NCBI GenBank assembly: GCA_019359435.1 | Contig: JAHHHI010000019.1 | Coordinates: 1 to 33,508 of the forward strand | Direction: 5' to 3' | Origin: Kaiparowitsia implicata GSE-PSE-MK54-09C | GTDB taxonomy: Bacteria > Cyanobacteriota > Cyanobacteriia > Elainellales > Elainellaceae | Length of the DNA: 33,508 nucleotides | Notes under the pieces: generated by a model | Seen by the model: only the letters and a program-made list of their open reading frames with translations | The model's database searches: none | Told to the model about the DNA's origin: nothing | Shown: positions 17,401-25,703 of the stretch, in pieces | Layout: the number at the start of each line of letters is the position of its first letter | How positions within the stretch are numbered: position 1 is the stretch's first letter | Position numbers and translations under genes: made by a program

Positions 17401-19586
17401 TGGCGATCGCGCTGCAGTCGTGCCCAACTCATCTGCACATAGTGGGTTGCCACCGCTGACAACTCTTGTGGATAGCGGCACATCACCTCACGCGCCTCCG
17501 TCAACCGGTTACCCCGGAGTAAATGCCCGGCATCCATGGGCTTGCCGCTATCTAACCATTCATGAGCCACCTGCTCGACTCGTCGCACCTGCCGCAGCAT
17601 GGTTCGGCTTTCGTCTAACCAAGTTCGCAGGAGCGGCCAGTGGCGAATCAATGCTTCGTGAGCAATATCTAGCGTTTCTTTACCATCAATCGAGGTCACT
17701 TCGTCACCACGAGTGCGATTGGTCACCACCAGTTTGGCCGCCACCAGTTTTTCTAGCGTGTCTTCTATCAAGGCAGGGGCAAAGGCCGTATTCATCAATT
17801 CTGACTTGGCTACCCGACGGCGCGTGTCATCCGAGCCGTCCCCCAACTGCGTCAGCGCCAGAAAAATCCGCTTTGCCATTTGCTGCTCCTCTGGGGGCAG
17901 CGCTTGCAGTAGAGCCGTGGCCCGAGTTTGCAGCGTTCCACGGACGCCCCCCAATTCGGTGTACGCATTGAGGGTCAGGGTTGAGGGTTGTCCGCTAGCC
18001 GAAATATCTCGGTGCTGCCACAGTTCAAGCAGTGCATATTGCAACAGCGGCAGTTCTCCCGGTGCTCCCATTACGTCTAATAAGATGGTGTAGACCAGAT
18101 TGGGTTCACACTTCAGCCCGACTTTGCGGGCAGGACGCACAATGGTGTTTTTGATTTGCTCGTAGCTAAGCGGCAGCAGAGGCATAATCTGCCGCTTCAG
18201 ATGACGGGCTAAGTTTTTATAACGAACGCAAGCGCTAAAGAAATCTGCCCGCAACCCGGCCACTACGCACAAGCTCGTATCTGGCGATTCCAGTGCAGCG
18301 ATGACGCAGGAGAGAAACTGCTGTCGCTCTTCTTCATCGTCGCAGAGGGAAAATAACTCTTCAAATTGATCGATCACGAGCACCATGCGAGGACGCTGGC
18401 GATCGCCCAGCCCTGACGTGATCGTGGTTTCGGGTGCGAGGGTGGCGCGAACCAGTTGCCCAAGCCCCAGCCGCCCATCTCGCAAGAAATGCTCGGCCCG
18501 ACGCAGTTGCTCCGCTCGCTCAATGTTGGGTAGGTGGGGATCGACAAAGGCCGACGCCAGACTGTGTAGGGGGTGCTCACCTGGTGTAATCAGCTTAAGC
18601 CGCCAGCGATCGCTCCCGGCAATCTGCTTACCCTGCCGCAGATGATGCATGAGCCCTGCGCGCAGCAGCGACGACTTGCCACTGCCCGACGCCCCCATCA
18701 GCGTCACAAACGACGACTGGGCCACTTTCTCCACCAGCTTAGCCGTCATCTCTTCTCGCCCAAAGAAGTACTCAGCGTGGGCTTCTTCAAAAGATTCCAG
18801 CCCGCGATAGGGGCAGCAGTCATCCACCCGGCGGGGCAGTTTGGGCAACACGGGTTCGGCACGCTTGCCGCACCGGGTCAGCACAATTTCTCCACCTGAG
18901 CTTTCAAATAGCGGCTGCTGGAGTTCTCCTTGGAGCGCCTGACTCACCTGAGCCGTGAGCGCCAACCCGGTTACCCGGTCTAGCCCACTTTGACGGGCAT
19001 CCAGCCCATCCACCAGCGCTTGGGTAAACACACTATAGGTGCCTTCCAACGACTCGTAGGCTGCTTCGTATTCTCGAGAGGCCGCCATAAAGAGCCGATC
19101 AGTGCCCGCTCGCGCTCCCGGGTCGGCTTCCAAAAAGTTGAGCAGTTCACCGCTGTGGCAGCAGTCTAAAATCACCACGCGCTGACGCACAGGGCTTTCT
19201 TGCAGCAGTCGCCGCAGCCAAAACAGCGATAGGCCGTAGAATCCTACGTCTGGCTGCGTGTCGCTAACGGCTAGGTATCCTTCATTAATGCCAGCATCTC
19301 GCTGAATCCCATGACCCGAGAAGTAAAACAGGGCCGTTTGAGGGATGGTGTTTCCCCGAGGTTTGAACAGGTTGATCAGGGCGGTTTCTAAATCTCGCAG
19401 GCTGACCAGGGTTGAGTGCCCGACTTGGGGATGACCTGACTGAATCACCTCTGGCAGACGCTGAACGCGAAAGTCACCCTGCTTCTGTAACAGGTGGGCG
19501 ATCGCCTCTGCATCTCTGGCAGGAGCCTGTAACCCCGACAGATATCGGTAGCTATTAATTCCAACCACGAGTGCATCCCGAGACAT
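14496..19586 (-). CDS. Caspase-like protease / nSTAND ATPase / WD40 protein
   Basis: The protein is 1696 residues from the ATG at 19586, which GGAGAAGG precedes closely; a TTG five codons upstream is in frame but less likely. A peptidase C14 caspase domain fills residues 1-235, with catalytic His in YFSGHG (His92) and Cys in ILDCCHSGE (Cys143). A novel-STAND NTPase follows: CPYRGLESF, Walker A GASGSGKS (298-305), Walker B MVLVIDQFEEL (about 401-411), and the winged-helix signature IAHEALIRHWPLLRTWL (about 641-657). A hydrophobic segment lies at 737-755. From about 828 to the end are WD40 blades, such as 'FSPDGQ.IVTASTDGTVRLW', several of them degenerate. The family consists of signal-triggered proteases or death effectors, with WD40 as sensor and STAND as oligomerising switch. 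All key catalytic residues are present. The trigger is unknown. Confidence 0.93.
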   Translation of the reverse strand: MSRDALVVGINSYRYLSGLQAPARDAEAIAHLLQKQGDFRVQRLPEVIQSGHPQVGHSTLVSLRDLETALINLFKPRGNTIPQTALFYFSGHGIQRDAGINEGYLAVSDTQPDVGFYGLSLFWLRRLLQESPVRQRVVILDCCHSGELLNFLEADPGARAGTDRLFMAASREYEAAYESLEGTYSVFTQALVDGLDARQSGLDRVTGLALTAQVSQALQGELQQPLFESSGGEIVLTRCGKRAEPVLPKLPRRVDDCCPYRGLESFEEAHAEYFFGREEMTAKLVEKVAQSSFVTLMGASGSGKSSLLRAGLMHHLRQGKQIAGSDRWRLKLITPGEHPLHSLASAFVDPHLPNIERAEQLRRAEHFLRDGRLGLGQLVRATLAPETTITSGLGDRQRPRMVLVIDQFEELFSLCDDEEERQQFLSCVIAALESPDTSLCVVAGLRADFFSACVRYKNLARHLKRQIMPLLPLSYEQIKNTIVRPARKVGLKCEPNLVYTILLDVMGAPGELPLLQYALLELWQHRDISASGQPSTLTLNAYTELGGVRGTLQTRATALLQALPPEEQQMAKRIFLALTQLGDGSDDTRRRVAKSELMNTAFAPALIEDTLEKLVAAKLVVTNRTRGDEVTSIDGKETLDIAHEALIRHWPLLRTWLDESRTMLRQVRRVEQVAHEWLDSGKPMDAGHLLRGNRLTEAREVMCRYPQELSAVATHYVQMSWARLQRDRQRLNLLRFGIPSVMTAATAIALGQYHLAVQTYAEKDLQISHATSRERAAIAQSILQEPQADSMAALLISRLAAEQGGHTYEAQSSLRAALQRLGLQVQLKGHTAAITQAVFSADGYYLATGSADGTLALWTGMNQVIRVAQQMSPSQQLPWREKPGADEPATPPKIIGIAFSPSGEQVAAIAQGTSTVNVWDVKSGIVQFRLSLPEAATHLAYSSDGQWLVAAGGQSVRAWQPSTGQLRGQRVAPAPIQQFSLSPDGQALLLGHANATVDVVPLGSMRSEGEPTPLEPTVTLRSPAAIRQAFYSPGGQWVVVAADDGRVRLWDAQTGDPAHVLNHRTRFESLPIRDEADEAGDSKRPNPSGAQPSIATSPGALMQVHLSPDDQLVLTLDAEGQQKVWELETQTLVSESTKSTPGFTARPSAIALGADNQAASVVRLSPSSSQITLWDIRSGQTIAQFHDSQHVTLVAFSPDNAYVMTANQSGGVQLWANYPGGELPTVRLANGPIQWAGFLTTDALTPLREGVPLGSDRPPLPASTASTIATELNPAANRLLTLSSDGQVKRWTILADQLPKSTARAPDALDSTALHTGYLGESGRRSFHPEDLWLQLRTWLVSMADGATNAATEWRSPVIAAEEDQGASQSVDEPANGTSAIEFSTPTLAMANFPTAEWDMAQVQSLAISDDSQWLAIATLDQELVLQLQQPDGTYRVQHRLPLQSEGNSSSSLSGLTITSPEPLIFSPDSRQLLVVGEDAIGRLWDVDTGKQVGELRGHDDSIRNAQFSPDGHMIATASADGSVMVWERGSGRQRIKIPLGEAVTSVGFNATGTKLVAMLSTGEGHIADIETGVLQVSLKGHQGAVMDVAFSPDGQSIVTASTDGTVRLWSAQTGSEMALLRPHSTTATAIKHVFFSPDGQYVSALTHQGHLYLWAATWEMLLKLARDRSQRQLTLAECTRYLRLPAPSCPSLEMN

Positions 19587-20547
19587 TATCCTTCTCCTCA
19601 AACAGTCGTAAACAGGTCGTAGCTAATGAATGTCACGATTGACAAAAGGCTGGGAAATCCGGCAAAAGGCCAGAGCAATGTTGCTAGCTGCTTAGCGCAG
19701 GATTGATGGAAAACGATGAATTGACGATGAATTAACTTGGATGTAAACCTCAGCAATATGGCTGAATAAATCAGCACAATGTACTAGAAGGTCATAAAAA
19801 TAAAATCTTCGTTAAGTTGAACATAGCGGAATCATCATGCTATGTAAAAGGGGGTGTTAGCCCACATTAGAGCTATAACAAATACGCTTTTTGTTGAAGT
19901 GTAAAATGCACCTTTACATTTATAAAAATGGCATGAAGAGTTGCTGAACCCCTTATGAATCAAATTATTCAGGAATTTTATTCAACTACTTAGAATCATG
20001 TGTATTATTTGATTTATTAGGCTTTCTCAGTAAAAGTACGGAATATATTGAGCCGTTACTCTTGAGGATTTCACTATTTTTTTGGCCGTTCAAATTGGCT
20101 TGGCCTAATCTCTCTGAATAAAAGCCGTATGGGATTGCTCAAGCGGCGATCAGCCTTAAGCCGTTGAAGAGCGATCGCCCTTGATCGGGGGCACTTTCCA
20201 CACTATTGCCATGACGGGAGGGTCATTGTTGCATGTTGCATTGATCACGCTAGTGGTGAATCGATGCCATTATGCCAGCATGAACGCTAGATGAAGGGAT
20301 CGTGCAACGCCTGCCCTTCATCTGTCGAATTGCATAGACATACGATGATCCACTCAGTCTTAAGGCATAGATTCCTCGCTTGCGCTAAAACTTAAAAGAG
20401 GACAGTTTTTTTGGCCTGTACTGAAGTTGTATAGAAGGTGCAAACGGCAAGTGTTGTTAGATTGGCGCGAGTGCTGGGTTGGGTTGGCGATCGCCCACAG
20501 CAGCGCTTAAAGATGCCCAGGATCTTGCTGCATCAGTTGCGCCTGCG
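19587..20547. other. AT-richer gene-free region upstream of the caspase gene
   Basis: About 960 bp hold no convincing gene on either strand. Noted features are a dyad TGTAAA-7-TTTACA at 19900-19918, which could be an operator, and two nearby CAAAAGGC copies close to 19638-19672. A 9-bp stem GATGAAGGG/CCCTTCATC (20290-20298/20314-20322) could terminate the minus-strand small genes. Base composition from about 19700 to 20110 is clearly more AT-rich than the neighbouring genes. Confidence 0.4.
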
Positions 20548-20739
20548 TCAATTTTTAGCGCCGTCAGTTTTCTGCACCGTCAAATCGGGGACCAGTTCAG
20601 TCGCTAAGCCCGTTAAAGTTTTAGCGGCAAATTGCAGGTAGGCCGCAGCTCGACGATCAGCACCCAATTCTAAAAAGTAAGTGGCATGCTCAATCGCAGC
20701 CTGAACTAGGGCAAAGTCACGAGAGGGGAAAGACTGCAT
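20548..20739 (-). CDS. Small conserved-looking protein of unknown function (63 residues)
   Basis: The protein MQSFPSRDFALVQAAIEHAT... is mostly helical, with Ala/Leu heptad-like spacing (ATYFLELGADRRAAAYLQFAAKTL). The ATG at 20739 has a good site (AGGAG, 5 nt upstream). No domain is recognised, and there is no signal peptide or membrane segment. It follows the 20817-21062 gene on the same strand after 77 bp, so the two may form an operon. The frame lacks stops over a compositionally sensible length, and its strong ribosome binding site argues against a chance ORF. Confidence 0.65.
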   Translation of the reverse strand: MQSFPSRDFALVQAAIEHATYFLELGADRRAAAYLQFAAKTLTGLATELVPDLTVQKTDGAKN

Positions 20740-20816
20740 GAAAACTCCTGATTAGTAATCTGGTTGGTAATCTGATTGGTAAACAGTGGCATAGTGGACT
20801 GCGGAAGCGCGGCCCA

Positions 20817-21062
20817 TTAGGGCACTGAGGTGAGCAAGAGCTGCGATCGCCACAACCCAGCCCGGCAAATTAAAGGGCAGTAGTGCGCGATCAATGATTT
20901 CTGCTGAGGATTGGGCAGGCGACGGGCCGCATCATACCGGGCGATCGCCCAGGCAATTAGGTTTGCGGCGTCAATCGGCACTCCGACCTCAATCAACTGT
21001 CGCCAGTAGGTCGGGGTCACTTCACGGGTTGGTTTACGCAGAGGGTTTGGCATGACAAGCAT
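20817..21062 (-). CDS. Small protein of unknown function, RKPTREVTPTYWR type (81 residues)
   Basis: The core reads MPNPLRKPTREVTPTYWRQL, then LIEVGVPIDAANLIAWAIA and RYDAARRLPNPQQKSLIAHY. Aromatic, Pro and Arg residues in short motifs look like a real, conserved family that I cannot name. The ATG at 21062 is used; a second ATG three codons on (21053) may be the true start. No Shine-Dalgarno is clear for either. A cytosolic location is inferred, since there is no hydrophobic segment. The 20548-20739 gene lies 77 bp downstream on the same strand. Confidence 0.65.
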   Translation of the reverse strand: MLVMPNPLRKPTREVTPTYWRQLIEVGVPIDAANLIAWAIARYDAARRLPNPQQKSLIAHYCPLICRAGLWRSQLLLTSVP

Positions 21063-21588
21063 CCGAGAAAGGAGTGAACCATCAGAATGGGATTCAGTGG
21101 TGTGCTGGTGTCCCTATCATCGGCTGTAGCCTCAAAAACAGGCGTGATGCGGCAATGGGCGATCGCGTGATAGTTAACGAAGATGAAGGTGATAACAGCG
21201 CCGCCTGACTCGTGACAGCAGCACAGCGGCTCTTGTGACGAATATCACGCCTGCTCACCTCGGTTCTAATCCTTACCTGAAGACTATGATTTATAGATAG
21301 ACCGAATCTTCGTCCATTCCATGTCACGACACTCACCTCTAGCAGCGGCAACCTGCCCGTTCTAAGCTGTGGTGGCAAGACAAAGAGTAGGGCTGAGGCA
21401 GTTGATGCAGTGGGAAACGGTTGGCAGGTCGTCTGAATTAATGGGGCAAGCAACGGGAGCAAGTCAGATCATTAAGGCTGCTGACCTGTATCAAGTGTCA
21501 AGAAGCGCGACACGAGCTACCGCCCCTTGACAGATCACACTAGAATAGAACGCATGAACTACTAGAGTAGAGCTATAGGTGGGCAGCC
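21063..21588. other. Divergent intergenic region upstream of sepF
   Basis: A 122-codon minus frame (21094-21462) is Ser/Leu/Arg-rich without family features and is not called. TTGACA near 21525 is the best -35-like string before sepF, but no well-spaced -10 follows. One HIP1-like site (GGCGATCGCG) lies near 21159. Promoters for sepF and for the small minus-strand genes should be here. Confidence 0.35.
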
Positions 21589-22119
21589 ATGAGTTTCTTC
21601 CAGCGGTTACAGGATGTGCTCGGCATCAACGAGCAATACGCAGAGGGATACGACGACGGCCTCTACGATGAGGAATACATTTACCCAGATGGCGCATCAC
21701 CGCCGCCAGGGTATGGACGCCGCGGTGCAGCTGGGCCTCAGCGAGCAGAAGGCAGCAATGTAGTGGGGTTGCCGGGTTTACCCTCTGGGCAGCCTGAGGT
21801 GATTTTGATGGAACCCCGCAGTTTTGAGGAAATTCCACAAGCGGTGCGAGCCCTAAGAGAGCGCAAGTCGGTGGTGCTGAATCTAGGCATGATGGAACCC
21901 GATCAGGCTCAACGCGCTGCAGACTATGTAGCAGGCGGAGCCTACGCCGTCGATGGACATCAGGAACGTCTGGGTGATCACATTTTTCTGTTCACCCCTA
22001 ATTTTGTGCAGATCAGCAGCTACACTGGCATTCCCCCAATGCAGCCTCAGCAAGCGGTAGCGCAGCCCATTAGCCCAACGCTGCACAACCCTTTTTCTAC
22101 TACCCTAGGCCCGACGTAA
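21589..22119 (+). CDS. sepF: Cell division protein SepF (Cdv2)
   Basis: The protein is 176 residues. An amphipathic N-terminal membrane-targeting helix ([13 protein letters not shown]) and an acidic, Tyr/Gly/Pro-rich linker (about 15-65) precede the SepF fold (about 70-150), with [40 protein letters not shown] and [12 protein letters not shown]. SepF polymerises, binds the C-terminal tail of FtsZ and anchors the Z-ring to the membrane; it is important for division in cyanobacteria. The ATG at 21589 has a GGTGGG-like site nearby. No division gene flanks it here. A perfect terminator follows, so it is a single-gene unit. Confidence 0.95.
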   Translation: MSFFQRLQDVLGINEQYAEGYDDGLYDEEYIYPDGASPPPGYGRRGAAGPQRAEGSNVVGLPGLPSGQPEVILMEPRSFEEIPQAVRALRERKSVVLNLGMMEPDQAQRAADYVAGGAYAVDGHQERLGDHIFLFTPNFVQISSYTGIPPMQPQQAVAQPISPTLHNPFSTTLGPT

Positions 22120-22131
22120 CGTCTGCTCAGT

Positions 22132-22187
22132 AAACACCTAAGGCCGTGCTGCTCGCATAGCGAGCAGCACGGCCTTAGGTGTTTTTT
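22132..22187 (+). terminator. Perfect 25-bp terminator hairpin, dispersed repeat copy C
   Basis: The arms 22132-22156 and 22160-22184 are fully complementary around ATA and run into TTTTTT. The core GGCCGTGCTG...CAGCACGGCC is shared with the hairpins at 9164 and 11949. This copy is the most regular. Confidence 0.85.
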
Positions 22188-22245
22188 CAGCTCCGCAGTG
22201 CAAGGCTAAAACAGCAGGATCAGGCTTACGTTTTAGTAAAACATC

Positions 22246-23097
22246 TCAGACCGATACGGCAGGCTCGGCGGGGGTTGGATCGTGTTCTACGACAAACACG
22301 TTGGAATAAAGATTGGCGATGATCTGCTGTCCCTGCTGCGTTAGCGATAGGTAACGCAATCCATCTTTGATATATGGAAAGACGCCGTGCCAGTAGAACT
22401 TGGGGTAGTTGTTGCGTAAATCACCGGGATGGCGATAGCCCAATGCTCGGTTGACTCCCGTTTCTTCAAATTCGTAGTAGAGGGCACCAATTTTCTTGAG
22501 ATAGCGAGGATCGCTGAGTTGCCCAATCAAATCCGCCGCTCGTACCAGTCCAGGAAAGTTAACGGTATCCTGATGGTCGCCGTCTTGAGGCACCGGAAAT
22601 CGCGTTAGCTCGATATTGCGTTTTACCGCTTCGGCATCAATTAATCGATTGCCGCCAAATCGCTCATCTACAAACAGTTTGGCGCGATCAACATGGTAGG
22701 GCGTGAGGCTAGCATCTGACGCACCGGCAGGCAGGGGAACCATTTCACCATTGCCCGTTGAGTAGCGGGTGCCATCATCGGCACGGCATACGCCTTTGAC
22801 ATAGCCAATGTCGTGACAGACCAACGAAATCACGAAATGGAGCCAGTCTTCACAGCTCACACCCCCCTCGCGGATATGCTTACCCCGCAAAATTTCTTGC
22901 CCAACTAGAGTTACTAGAATGGTGTGCTCTACGTTGTGATAGAGCGCATCACTGTTGGCGATGTTTTCTAGCGCCATCGCCCCAATCCATCCCAGGATGT
23001 CTTCATAGTCGGATTTCAGACCCCCATAGGTGTGGCGATACCCTTCTTTAAGTTGGCGCACAAAGTCTGAAATTAGGAGTTCGGTAGCGTTAAACAT
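22246..23097 (-). CDS. HD-domain metal-dependent phosphohydrolase
   Basis: The protein is 283 residues. The HD metal-site residues are visible as YHNVEHT (His54, His58) and CHDIGY (His95, Asp96), with further His/Asp in the helical body. The sequence resembles a cyanobacterial HD family usually annotated as Npun_R2479-type metalloprotein; I place it there from memory. HD proteins hydrolyse phosphate esters of nucleotides or cyclic dinucleotides; the substrate here is unknown. The ATG at 23097 gives MFNATELLISDFVRQL. No operon partner is seen: it ends about 60 bp from the sepF terminator and is followed upstream by a 0.3 kb gap. Confidence 0.88.
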   Translation of the reverse strand: MFNATELLISDFVRQLKEGYRHTYGGLKSDYEDILGWIGAMALENIANSDALYHNVEHTILVTLVGQEILRGKHIREGGVSCEDWLHFVISLVCHDIGYVKGVCRADDGTRYSTGNGEMVPLPAGASDASLTPYHVDRAKLFVDERFGGNRLIDAEAVKRNIELTRFPVPQDGDHQDTVNFPGLVRAADLIGQLSDPRYLKKIGALYYEFEETGVNRALGYRHPGDLRNNYPKFYWHGVFPYIKDGLRYLSLTQQGQQIIANLYSNVFVVEHDPTPAEPAVSV

Positions 23098-23391
23098 GTT
23101 GGCCAGTCAACCTCAGTGGCTAAGGTTTTGTCAAAGAGTACCCAAAGATTCTCTATTGCTACCCTAGCTTAGTTGAAGGCTACTGGTTGTGAGGTAAAGC
23201 TGCGGCCATTCTTGACATAAATCACAATGGCTGCTGAGGCTGATGGGTGTGCTCCTGTGGGTATGGCTCAGCGCGGCATAGAACCCTTGGTATACGTGAA
23301 ATCCAGGGCTGTCTGCGGGTTTAACCACCGAGGGCTGTGATGTAGACAGGTGTGATGTAGAAGGAGTGAATTAAAAAAGTTTGGGATTTCC

Positions 23392-23967
23392 TCACAGGGC
23401 GGACTGAGCGGTTGAAGCGTCTTCTTGGGGATCTGCAGACTCTTTGAGAATGGTGAGAACCTCGTCGCACCATTCAATCCAGTCTGTTTCATAGCGAATG
23501 CCACGACGCAGCGTTAGATACAGGAACTGAAGGGGTGGGCTCGGTTGGGCGATCGCCCGATAGTTTGCTTCTTTTTCTCGATAGCGTTGGAGTTGGTCGT
23601 GATGCATTTGGCGGCGGCGGTGCACTTCCTGAACCAGCAACTCACGGGGGCCATAGGGCCCTGCCATCACGCGCACTAGCAAGTCTTCTCGAATGGGAGC
23701 GGGATCGGTGGGCTCTGTGAACCATGCCGATAGCTCCTGCATGCCGACGGGTGTCACGCGGTAAATTTTTTTGTCGGGCTTGCCCTCCTGGGGCACCGCT
23801 TCGAACTCTACTAAACCCTGTTGCTCCATCCGGGCCAGTTCGCGGTAAACCTGCTGCTGGCTGGCCTTCCAAAAGCAGCCGACTGAGTCGTCGAAGCATT
23901 TGCTGACGTCGTAGCCACTGCGGGGCGTATTGGCAAGCAGAACCAAAATGGTGTGGGCCAGAGCCAT
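23392..23967 (-). CDS. PadR-family transcriptional regulator
   Basis: From the ATG at 23967 the protein is 191 residues. A TTG eight codons upstream (23991) is in frame but has no better site. The N-terminal winged helix (about 1-80) shows ALAHTILVLL, SGYDVSKCF, QVYRELARMEQQGLVE and KKIYRVTPVGMQELSAWF, all typical of PadR. The C-terminal helical part (WFTEP...LLVRVM..., RYR.KEANY) is the vinculin-like dimerisation region of the PadR/AphA type. PadR proteins mostly repress adjacent transporter genes and release DNA on ligand binding. It is divergent from the RND efflux operon, which it probably controls. Confidence 0.92.
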   Translation of the reverse strand: MALAHTILVLLANTPRSGYDVSKCFDDSVGCFWKASQQQVYRELARMEQQGLVEFEAVPQEGKPDKKIYRVTPVGMQELSAWFTEPTDPAPIREDLLVRVMAGPYGPRELLVQEVHRRRQMHHDQLQRYREKEANYRAIAQPSPPLQFLYLTLRRGIRYETDWIEWCDEVLTILKESADPQEDASTAQSAL

Positions 23968-24152
23968 AGCGTTTTCACTTAGCGTGTTCAATCACAGCAA
24001 AACGGACGGCGATCGCCCCTTTAGGTCATAAGAAAGGTCTGGCGCTGCCGTTACTTCAGCATAGACCGTCTGCATGGCGGCTCGATGGATACATGATCGA
24101 GTTGCCATCGAACTGCTGTGTCGGGTCATTTTCAGAGATCATTTCCAGAGAG

Positions 24153-24224
24153 TTGACATACCCAATAAGTTGAGTATAAACTGCGAAGCATTGCACAACA
24201 AGTTTTATATCACTTAGTTGGGTA
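24153..24224 (+). promoter_or_regulatory. Promoter of the efflux operon with candidate PadR operator
   Basis: TTGACA (24153-24158) and TATAAA (24175-24180) are 16 bp apart, close to the sigma-70 consensus. An inverted repeat has its left half TACCCAATAAGT at 24159-24170, inside the spacer, and its right half ACTTAGTTGGGTA at 24212-24224 downstream. The halves differ by one base insertion and one substitution. A protein bound there would block polymerase, so this suits the divergent PadR repressor. Binding itself is inferred. Confidence 0.65.
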
Positions 24225-24247
24225 TTGGCTTGCTGTAATTCCACTCC

Positions 24248-25675
24248 ATGAGTCGTCGTGCCATGACCTCTGATGCACTTGACCAGAACGAATATCAAGA
24301 CCGGGCCAGGCCTAGAGCGGTGATGGGGGATGCGCCCTTGGCAGCCCGTGGGAGGCGGTGGCGGTGGCGCGATCGCCTGAGACGATGGGGATGGTTGCTG
24401 GTGCTGCCGGTGGGCGGGGCGATCGCCCTGCCTTATTTGAGCGCTTCAGCCCCAACAGAATTGACTGTCCAACAGGCACTTGCGGTAGACACGCTGACGC
24501 TGGAGCCGGTGGCTAGCTACGCTACTGAGCGCACCTATGCAGGAGAGGTGGTGGCGCGGCGCAGCAGCGAATTGGGGGTAGAGCTGGCGGGCACTGTGGT
24601 TGAACTATGGGTAGAAGAGGGTGAGCGAGTGGCGATGGGGGTGCCCCTGGCCCGGTTAGATACCCGCAGCTTGTTGGCCCAGCGCCAACAGTTACAGGCT
24701 CAGCAGGCTCAGGCGATCGCCCAGCTTGCCGAGCTGCAGGCGGGGCCTCGCGCTGAAACCATTGCTACTGCGCGTGCTGCCGTTGCGGAAGTGCAGCAGC
24801 AGCTAGATTTGGCGCGGTTGCAGCAGTCGCGCCGCGCTGCACTCTATACCGAAGGCGCGATCTCGCGGGAACAGTTGGATCAGCAAACGACGGGCGTTGG
24901 GGCACTGCAACATCGGTTAGAGCAGGCCCAGAGCCAGTTAAATGAGCTGCTTGCAGGGACTCGTACTGAACAGATTGCCGCTCAGTCGGCGCAGGTGCAG
25001 CAGCTAGAGGCACGACTTCAAGCGCTAACCGTGGATCTAGACAAAAGTGTGCTGCGATCGCCCTTTGCGGGCACCGTCAGTCAGCGCTTGGTGGATGAGG
25101 GCGTGGTGGTGAGCCCCGGTCAGCCCTTGCTGCGATTAGTGGAAGCCGGAGCACTCGAAGCGCGGGTTGGTGTGCCCACGGCGGTGGCGCAGCGGTTGCA
25201 GGTGGGTCAAGCCTATCCGGTGCAGGTGGGCGATCGCACCCTGATGGCAGAGATCACCGCATTACTGCCCGAGGTGGAGGCCACGAGCCGCACCGTAACT
25301 ACCGTCCTACGCCTGCCCCCTGACGCGGGCCTAACACTCGGGCAAACTGCCCAGTTGCAACTCGCCGAAACTCATGCAGAGGCAGGGTACTGGCTGCCTT
25401 CTACGGCGCTAGTGCCGGGAGAGCGGGGGCTGTGGTCGGTGTATGTGCTGCGAGCTGAGCCTTCAGCGGGTTCTGGGTTTAATCGCGACCTGTCTGAACC
25501 CGAGACTGAACCCGAGACGTTGGGTCATAACACCGTGGCGCGGCGCGATGTGGAAGTGCTGCATACCGAGGGCGATCGCCTGCTGGTGCGCGGCACCCTG
25601 CAACCGGGCGATCGGGCGATCGTCAGCGGGGCCCACCGGATTGTCCCGGGTCAGCGCGTTCAGCCTGCCCCTTAA
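24248..25675 (+). CDS. RND efflux periplasmic adaptor (HlyD/MexH-like membrane fusion protein)
   Basis: The protein is 475 residues. A basic N-terminus leads to one membrane segment (about 47-66). The first biotinyl-lipoyl half then reads 'AGEVVARR.SELGVELAGTVVELWVEEGERVAMGVPLARLD'. An Ala/Gln-rich coiled-coil hairpin (about 135-265) follows, with 'LQAGPRAETIATARAAVAEVQQQL' and 'EGAISREQLDQQ' split by the turn. The second half 'VLRSPFAGTVSQRLVDEGVVVSPGQPLLRLV' and a beta-barrel end complete it. It links the inner-membrane pump to an outer-membrane channel, which is not encoded here. The ATG at 24248 lacks a clear ribosome binding site; the ATG five codons on is an alternative. The permease starts 28 bp after its stop. 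Confidence 0.93.
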   Translation: MSRRAMTSDALDQNEYQDRARPRAVMGDAPLAARGRRWRWRDRLRRWGWLLVLPVGGAIALPYLSASAPTELTVQQALAVDTLTLEPVASYATERTYAGEVVARRSSELGVELAGTVVELWVEEGERVAMGVPLARLDTRSLLAQRQQLQAQQAQAIAQLAELQAGPRAETIATARAAVAEVQQQLDLARLQQSRRAALYTEGAISREQLDQQTTGVGALQHRLEQAQSQLNELLAGTRTEQIAAQSAQVQQLEARLQALTVDLDKSVLRSPFAGTVSQRLVDEGVVVSPGQPLLRLVEAGALEARVGVPTAVAQRLQVGQAYPVQVGDRTLMAEITALLPEVEATSRTVTTVLRLPPDAGLTLGQTAQLQLAETHAEAGYWLPSTALVPGERGLWSVYVLRAEPSAGSGFNRDLSEPETEPETLGHNTVARRDVEVLHTEGDRLLVRGTLQPGDRAIVSGAHRIVPGQRVQPAP

Positions 25676-25703
25676 TTCCACCCACGTGTCGCGAGGTTTT
25701 TTT

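Noticed and set aside
17420-17971. 183-codon plus-strand frame
   Set aside because: It is antisense to the STAND part of the caspase gene; no family features.
21094-21462. 122-codon minus-strand frame upstream of sepF
   Set aside because: Ser/Leu/Arg-rich without motifs, no ribosome binding site, in a region expected to hold promoters.
25443-25703. Upstream extension of the RND permease frame into the adaptor gene
   Set aside because: It overlaps the adaptor in another frame, and MHSLFYRNRQ at 25704 is the normal family start.
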